Shown piece by piece: positions 8,017 through 11,420 of a DNA stretch of 11,420 bases (its first letter is position 1; every line of letters begins with the position of its first letter). The position numbers were made by a program, and so were the translations under genes. The notes beneath the pieces were generated by a model. The model was not told where the DNA came from and ran no database searches. It saw only the letters and a program-made list of their open reading frames with translations. Origin of the DNA: Petrocella sp024636985 (GTDB taxonomy: Bacteria; Bacillota; Clostridia; Lachnospirales; Vallitaleaceae); contig JAGXFY010000044.1 of assembly GCA_024636985.1 (NCBI GenBank), positions 1 through 11,420 of the forward strand. The letters run 5' to 3'.

Positions 8017-8049
8017 ATTATTAAAAGATTTTATTCGAGGAGAGTGATG

Positions 8050-8277
8050 ATGCCAAGTGGATTTTCCAATATTCAAAAGGAATTGATGGAGTATAAAATT
8101 AACCCGAATCGAAAACAAAAATTTAATACAGAGTTTATAGCTCTCCTGCAAAAGGATCGACCTGAAGTTAAATATTATGGGTCACTTTTTAAGATTATTT
8201 ATACAAAAGATGATCAAGGTAATAAGGTAAAGAGTGAAGTGTTAGATTTTGAAAGGCTCCTCGGTCTTATGGATTGA
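8050..8277 (+). CDS. Small protein of unknown function, 75 residues
   Basis: I do not recognise this protein. It is a mixed-charge, soluble-looking polypeptide with no signal peptide, membrane segment or cysteine. Residues 8-36 look helical and basic (NPNRKQKF), followed by DRPEVKYYGSLFKIIYTKDD at 36-55, which looks like a beta hairpin with a DQGNKVKSE turn, and a leucine-rich end (FERLLGLMD). AGGAG (8038-8042) stands 7 nt before the ATG at 8050; ATG at 8047 and GTG at 8044 are in the same frame and would add one or two residues. Codon use and a dedicated promoter support a real gene. It follows hisIE by 146 nt and nothing ties it to histidine synthesis. The frame stays open after the TGA stop for another 39 codons. 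Confidence 0.65.
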   Translation: MPSGFSNIQKELMEYKINPNRKQKFNTEFIALLQKDRPEVKYYGSLFKIIYTKDDQGNKVKSEVLDFERLLGLMD

Positions 8278-8397
8278 ACAGGAAAATGTAGTGAATTACT
8301 TAATGGGGAGGAACATCAATTTGAGGAAATACCTAGCAAGGAGTTCTTATTACTTTTAATTGTCGCATTGGAACTAACTCTGCTAAAAAGGGAATAA
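8278..8397 (+). other. In-frame open continuation after the stop of the 75-codon gene
   Basis: After the TGA at 8275-8277, 39 sense codons continue in the same frame to a TAA at 8395-8397. The conceptual peptide reads TGKCSELLNGEEHQFEEIPS and then a leucine-rich helix ending LLKRE. Its composition is protein-like and unlike the stop-dense DNA that follows. Either the gene lost its C-terminus through a nonsense mutation or this is a chance opening; there is no separate start with a good ribosome binding site for the segment. Confidence 0.3.
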
Positions 8398-8552
8398 CCC
8401 TGAATGAGTAGTCTCAATAAAATAATAGGTACCTAGAAAAACGTTCAAGAATCATTTGATTTCAATGACAATTATACAGATATGTAATTCAATGATTTAT
8501 TAAGTTTAGAAATTTAGGCAATATAATTATATTTAGTATTTATTTTTATAAG

Positions 8553-8581
8553 TTGAATTACTAAATATTAAGGTTTATAAT
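8553..8581 (+). promoter_or_regulatory. Orphan sigma-A-like promoter
   Basis: TTGAAT at 8553-8558 and a perfect TATAAT at 8576-8581 are separated by 17 nt. Predicted start is near 8588. In DNA this AT-rich such a match can arise by chance, but a terminator-like hairpin ends 148 nt downstream of the -10, so a short defined transcript is possible. Confidence 0.45.
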
Positions 8582-8639
8582 CTAAAAAAAAGAAAATTTT
8601 GAGGGCTTTTGTATCTATATAGAGATTGAGGTAACTAAA

Positions 8640-8702
8640 TTGAGACAAAAAAGATATTGTGTAAATAAATTTTTGAGCTTAATATTATTAAAGGCATGCT
8701 AA
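8640..8702 (+). CDS. Possible 20-residue basic/hydrophobic peptide
   Basis: A TTG start with GAGG at 8628-8631, 8 nt upstream, opens a 20-codon frame. It begins MRQKRYC, continues with a hydrophobic LSLILL run and ends KAC before TAA at 8700-8702. The stop codon falls on the tip of the 5' arm of the following terminator stem, an arrangement known from leader-peptide attenuators. The peptide could equally be a small signal or membrane-active peptide, or no gene at all. Support is only the ribosome binding site, spacing and position between a promoter-like element and a terminator. Confidence 0.25.
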   Translation: MRQKRYCVNKFLSLILLKAC

Positions 8703-8729
8703 TTTGAAATAAAATCAGTATGTCTTTTT
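8690..8729 (+). terminator. Terminator-like hairpin of the short orphan transcript
   Basis: AAAGGCATGCT (8690-8700) pairs with AGTATGTCTTT (8717-8727): 11 pairs including two G-T wobbles, with a 16-nt loop. Five T at 8725-8729 form the 3' edge. The wobble positions keep pairing in RNA, which suggests the structure is real on the plus strand. It would end a transcript from the promoter at 8553-8581, or transcripts reading through from 8050. Confidence 0.6.
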
Positions 8730-8969
8730 GTGTATTAAGTAATATGTACAATAGGTAAGTAAGTCATTCAAGGATGATTCGTATCACTTCATGACATAGT
8801 CCTAGGGTGCATTACTACTTACTATAAATCTTAATCAAGAGATAATGAAATAATCAGTCTTACATGAAACGCAGAATAAACGAGAACGTTTAGATTTGAT
8901 TTTTTTTCAAAGGTTTTTCTATATACTATTGGCCATGATTAGAACACACCTATAGAGAATATATTATTA

Positions 8970-9697
8970 GTGTTTCAGGCGGTTACAGGAATTATTATTA
9001 TACAATTCTTGTCGGCACATTTGACAATCAAGTTTCTAAATAGGCATGATGTTCGCATGTTGCCAAGTCTTTTTATTGCTGAAATAGAAGAAGGTATATG
9101 GTCAACAGAGGTAAAAGTATCTATAATTAACAGCTTAAATTTGAAAATGATGAACATAATCTACTGGGTGAGTATAACAGTATATTTATAAAGAGTAAGG
9201 AAGTTGTCTCGTTTACTATAGTAGAGAACAATGTCTATGAATTAATGTCTGTAATTAGAAAAAACATTATATCTGGTACATCATTTAACATCCATTGTAT
9301 TTTTAACTTTGTGGATAGTACAACAGGACTAGAATTCACAAAATACCAGTCGTATACAGTAAAAGAAATTAAGTTTATTTCTAATCTCAAGAGAGGTATT
9401 ACGAGACACTTTTATAAATAGGAGTACATAGATATTATAAATGAAAATGATGTTGTAATGAAGCAAAGTTTCTTGAAAAATAATCATTATCTAAACTATT
9501 TAGTGACACCAAATGAAGTTACTCAACAAACGATTAAGCATGAAACAGTTGAGAATTAAAAACTCCTTGATTTTGAAACCAGCACGATATCTCATGAGAA
9601 GTTTGAGTTTGCTTCAATAAAACTACCTAAACCAGAAAAGTGGATTAATTACCTGACTTCAGGAACAAAATGTGAAAATAGTATTTACGAATTCTAG
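8970..9697 (+). pseudogene. Remnant of a larger protein gene, N-terminal and middle part
   Basis: Protein-like sequence is spread over two frames. From 8970 a GTG-started frame gives 73 codons, with FLNRHDVRML and FIAEIEEGIW in it. From about 9131 another frame takes over with QLKFENDEHNLLGEYN and runs, interrupted only by TAG at 9419-9421 and TAA at 9557-9559, through SGTSFNIHCIFNFVDSTTGL, NENDVVMKQSFLKNNHYLNY and KLPKPEKWINYLTSGTK to 9697. Low stop density in one frame over about 560 bases, with normal codon use, points to a decayed gene. The family is not recognised. Its end overlaps the start of the leucine-rich-repeat fragment in the next frame, so the two were probably one gene before a frameshift between about 9650 and 9690. 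Confidence 0.6.
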
Positions 9698-10019
9698 TGA
9701 TTTCACTGAATCGAATAATGTTAATTTAGAATCGTTTATATCCTACGGTAATCAGATTACTGATTTAAGTCCTTTATTAAAACTCAAAAGCTTATCAGGT
9801 TTGCATCTAAATGGAAATGATCTATCTAAAGTTAATAATATTGAGGTGATATCAACACTTGAGAATTCAAAACATGCAAGTTTTGGACTATCTGGCTTGG
9901 TATCAATTGATTTTTTAGAACCTTTAACAAATTTAGAATCTTTAGAATTAGAAGCAAATCAGATAACAAGTAGAGAGCCAATTATGAAACTTGTAAATTT
10001 AAAATATGTTAATTTCTAG
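9672..10019 (+). pseudogene. Leucine-rich-repeat fragment (SDS22/internalin-like)
   Basis: The 115-codon frame opens at a GTG without a ribosome binding site and shows tandem leucine-rich repeats of about 22 residues, with units starting at Leu19, Leu41, Leu63, Leu88 and Leu110. The consensus is visible as GNQITDLSPLLKLKS LSGLH, and later TNLESLELEANQIT; the conserved Asn positions are Asn27, Asn49 and Asn96, while the third unit is degenerate (25 residues, no Asn) and the last stops at once after VNF. Proteins with this repeat type are mostly surface-exposed or secreted protein-binding proteins. Here there is no signal peptide or anchor. It is most simply read as the surviving C-terminal part of the broken gene upstream. 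The TAG at 10017-10019 may itself be premature. Confidence 0.7.
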
Positions 10020-10027
10020 ATAAGATA

Positions 10028-10062
10028 TGGACTAGTATCTAATTATATCTGATAATATCAGA
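10028..10062 (+). promoter_or_regulatory. Promoter-like pair overlapping a perfect inverted repeat
   Basis: TGGACT (10028-10033) and GATAAT (10051-10056) stand 17 nt apart and resemble a sigma-A promoter (4/6 and 5/6 matches). The -10 lies inside TCTGATAATATCAGA (10048-10062), a perfect 7-bp inverted repeat around a single central A. A repressor binding there would block the promoter of the downstream gene. A weaker pair, AGATA at 10023-10027 and TATCT at 10036-10040, is just upstream. The predicted start near 10063 leaves about 19 nt before the ATG, enough to hold the ribosome binding site. Confidence 0.45.
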
Positions 10063-10081
10063 CCTGACCTAAGGAGAGAAA

Positions 10082-11266
10082 ATGATGGTGAGAGTAAAGC
10101 AGTTAAGTTTTTTGTTTGTTGTAACAGTGCTTTTTGTTTCGTTTATGATTTCAGAACCGATTCAAGCAACAGAATATGTTGGAATATCAATCGATGAAAA
10201 TGAGGTGGCTTTTTCGCAGAACACAGGATATCCTTTTGTAGATGCGAACAATAGGACTATGGTTCCTTTTAGAGCTACCCTCGAGGCATTTGGTGCAACG
10301 GTTTCTTGGAATCAGGAAGCTAAGATTGCTACCTGTACAAGAAATGGAATCGTAGTAGATGTACCAATTGGGGTAGCAGTAATATATAAAAATGGTGTAG
10401 AAATTCAAAATGATACTATGGCAATAGTAAAAGATAAGAGAACGTATTTGCCGATTCGGGCTGTCTTAGAAGCCTTTGGTTGTGATATTAATTGGGATAG
10501 TGATCGGAAGGTTGTAAAAGTGTCAACACCTGAATCTTTTTATATGGTTTGGGATGGGGGGATTTATTTGTACACTCCCAATGCAGAATTTCGACAATTA
10601 ATCAAATCAGAGAAGATTTATACCTTCGCCAAAGTTGAATCAGGCTTTATTTATCCTATATTTAAAGAAGGAATTAAATATATTAGTAATGACGGCTCTA
10701 ATGAAAAACTACTATTTTCAGGTGACGCAGCATTAGTGACAGATGCAGGTGACCAGATTGTCTATACAGATTACAGTCTGAATGGATTATACTCTATTGA
10801 TAAGCAGACCCTTGAACGACGTTTGTTGGTTACTGGAGATGATTACCCTCTGGCTTACAAAGATGATTATATATATTATGTTAACTGGGACAGTATTCCG
10901 ACAATATATAGACATAACTTAAGTGATGGAAAATCATACAACTTAAATGAATCTACAAATCAAATTTTTGCAGTTAACAATCAATATATCTTTTATTTGA
11001 AAAATATAAATGATAAAACCATTTTATATCAAATGAACGTTAATGGTCAAAATCCTAAAGCTCTAGTAGAAGATGTAGCTAGTGTAGTCATGGCAACAGA
11101 TAAGATCGTTCTGTATGGAAAACGAGTTAATACTGAGGATAGTGGATTGTGGATGTATGATATATATTCAGGAGAATCGACTTTAATTGGCACAGGGGTA
11201 AATCTTCTGTATTACAATGGTAGTGGAGTGTATCTGACAGATTATAGATATATAGAATTTGACTAA
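10082..11266 (+). CDS. Exported protein with copper-amine-oxidase N-terminal repeats and a DUF5050-like region
   Basis: This 394-residue protein has a signal peptide (basic MMVRVK, hydrophobic core at about 8-23, likely cleavage near Ala29 in IQA-TEY; no lipobox cysteine), so it should act outside the membrane. Two tandem copper-amine-oxidase-N-like repeats follow: VDANNRTMVPFRATLEAFGA near 53-72 with VSWNQEAKIATC after it, and DKRTYLPIRAVLEAFGCDIN at 118-137 followed by WDSDRKVVKV. In Clostridia this domain is usually a cell-envelope attachment or stalk-like module and not an oxidase; no amine oxidase catalytic domain is present. Residues from about 155 on contain repeated short beta units (DDYIYYVNW, QYIFYLKNI, GVYLTDYRYIEFD) typical of DUF5050 / beta-propeller-like sequences, probably a ligand- or glycan-binding part. 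AAGGAGA (10071-10077) lies before the ATG. It appears to be a single-gene unit. Substrate or partner is unknown. Confidence 0.9.
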   Translation: MMVRVKQLSFLFVVTVLFVSFMISEPIQATEYVGISIDENEVAFSQNTGYPFVDANNRTMVPFRATLEAFGATVSWNQEAKIATCTRNGIVVDVPIGVAVIYKNGVEIQNDTMAIVKDKRTYLPIRAVLEAFGCDINWDSDRKVVKVSTPESFYMVWDGGIYLYTPNAEFRQLIKSEKIYTFAKVESGFIYPIFKEGIKYISNDGSNEKLLFSGDAALVTDAGDQIVYTDYSLNGLYSIDKQTLERRLLVTGDDYPLAYKDDYIYYVNWDSIPTIYRHNLSDGKSYNLNESTNQIFAVNNQYIFYLKNINDKTILYQMNVNGQNPKALVEDVASVVMATDKIVLYGKRVNTEDSGLWMYDIYSGESTLIGTGVNLLYYNGSGVYLTDYRYIEFD

Positions 11267-11305
11267 CAGCTAAAAAAATGAAACTAGTTCCATAATAAAA
11301 AGAGA

Positions 11306-11346
11306 AAACGAGAAAGATTATCAATTACATGTAATCTTTCTCGTTT
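11306..11346. terminator. Strong, probably bidirectional terminator
   Basis: A perfect 15-bp stem pairs 11306-11320 with 11332-11346 around an 11-nt loop, 39 nt after the exported-protein stop. On the plus strand the 3' flank is only moderately T-rich (TTTATTGTATGATTTTG). On the minus strand the stem is followed by a better T-rich tract (complement of AATAAAAAGAGA at 11294-11305), so it probably also ends a convergent gene lying to the right of the window. Confidence 0.85.
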
Positions 11347-11420
11347 ATTGTATGATTTTGTTATATTTAAAGATTAGCAATGGTGTCTGATCCCGGTTTA
11401 AAAGATGAACGCAGCTATAT

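Larger units (their letters stand above)
8398..8969. other. AT-rich stretch with no recognisable protein gene
   Basis: All six frames are broken by frequent stops, and base composition is clearly more AT-rich than in the his operon. Short protein-like snatches occur, for example QESFDFNDNYTDM followed after a stop by FNDLLSLEI around 8446-8516, which may be gene remnants but are too short to assign. The stretch does contain the promoter-like pair, possible peptide and hairpin terminator listed separately, and an imperfect dyad at 8754-8823. Confidence 0.6.

Noticed and set aside
8320..8356. TTG-started mini-frame after GGGAGG at about 8305-8310
   Set aside because: It would encode only 12 residues before a stop and has no linked promoter or terminator.
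8896..8925. Promoter-like TTGATT and TATATA before the decayed gene
   Set aside because: Both hexamers are weak and surrounded by T and A runs that generate such matches easily; the gene behind it is broken.
11367..11420. Minus-strand reading ending in GSDTIANL at the right edge, perhaps the end of a convergent gene or transposase
   Set aside because: Only about 15 codons are visible and an in-frame TAG lies near the window edge, so no gene can be supported, although the terminator at 11306-11346 would suit a convergent gene further right.

Overview
The window holds a complete histidine biosynthesis operon of a low-GC Gram-positive bacterium, followed by a more AT-rich, partly decayed accessory segment. 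The likely source is a member of Clostridia (Bacillota). The reasons are a short HisG paired with the HisRS-like subunit HisZ, the order hisZ-G-D-C-B-H-A-F-IE, a fused HisIE, purine-rich Shine-Dalgarno sequences before nearly every gene, sigma-A-type promoters, and a secreted protein with a copper-amine-oxidase N-terminal domain. Genus and species cannot be read from the sequence.

Layout. Positions 1-62 end in an intrinsic terminator, probably of an unseen upstream transcript. A near-perfect sigma-A promoter (118-146) then drives nine co-directional his genes from 209 to 7903. Spacing is tight: hisD and hisC overlap by 8 nt, the hisA stop lies inside the hisF ribosome binding site, and only the hisZ-hisG (46 nt) and hisH-hisA (50 nt) gaps exceed 12 nt. 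Catalytic residues are visible in every enzyme and no frame is broken. Together the genes cover PRPP + ATP to histidine, except histidinol-phosphate phosphatase: HisB is the short, dehydratase-only form and no phosphatase gene is in the window.

From 8050 onward the content changes. A 75-codon unrecognised gene (8050-8277) has its own extended -10 promoter. The next ~690 bases (8278-8969) hold no clear protein gene. They do hold a promoter-like pair (8553-8581), a possible 20-codon peptide (8640-8702) and a terminator-like hairpin (8690-8729), which together could be a small RNA or an attenuator-type leader of about 140 nt. From about 8970 to 10019 lie remains of a longer protein whose C-terminal part is a leucine-rich-repeat domain; the reading frame is broken by stops and at least one frameshift. 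An intact secreted or lipid-independent exported protein with two copper-amine-oxidase-N-type repeats and a C-terminal YWTD/DUF5050-like region follows (10082-11266). Its promoter region carries a perfect 7-bp inverted repeat. A long, probably bidirectional terminator (11306-11346) closes the segment.

The his operon is ordinary and well supported. No clearly new multi-gene system is visible. The least explained signals are the promoter/peptide/terminator unit at 8553-8729, the decayed leucine-rich-repeat gene, and the palindrome at 10048-10062.
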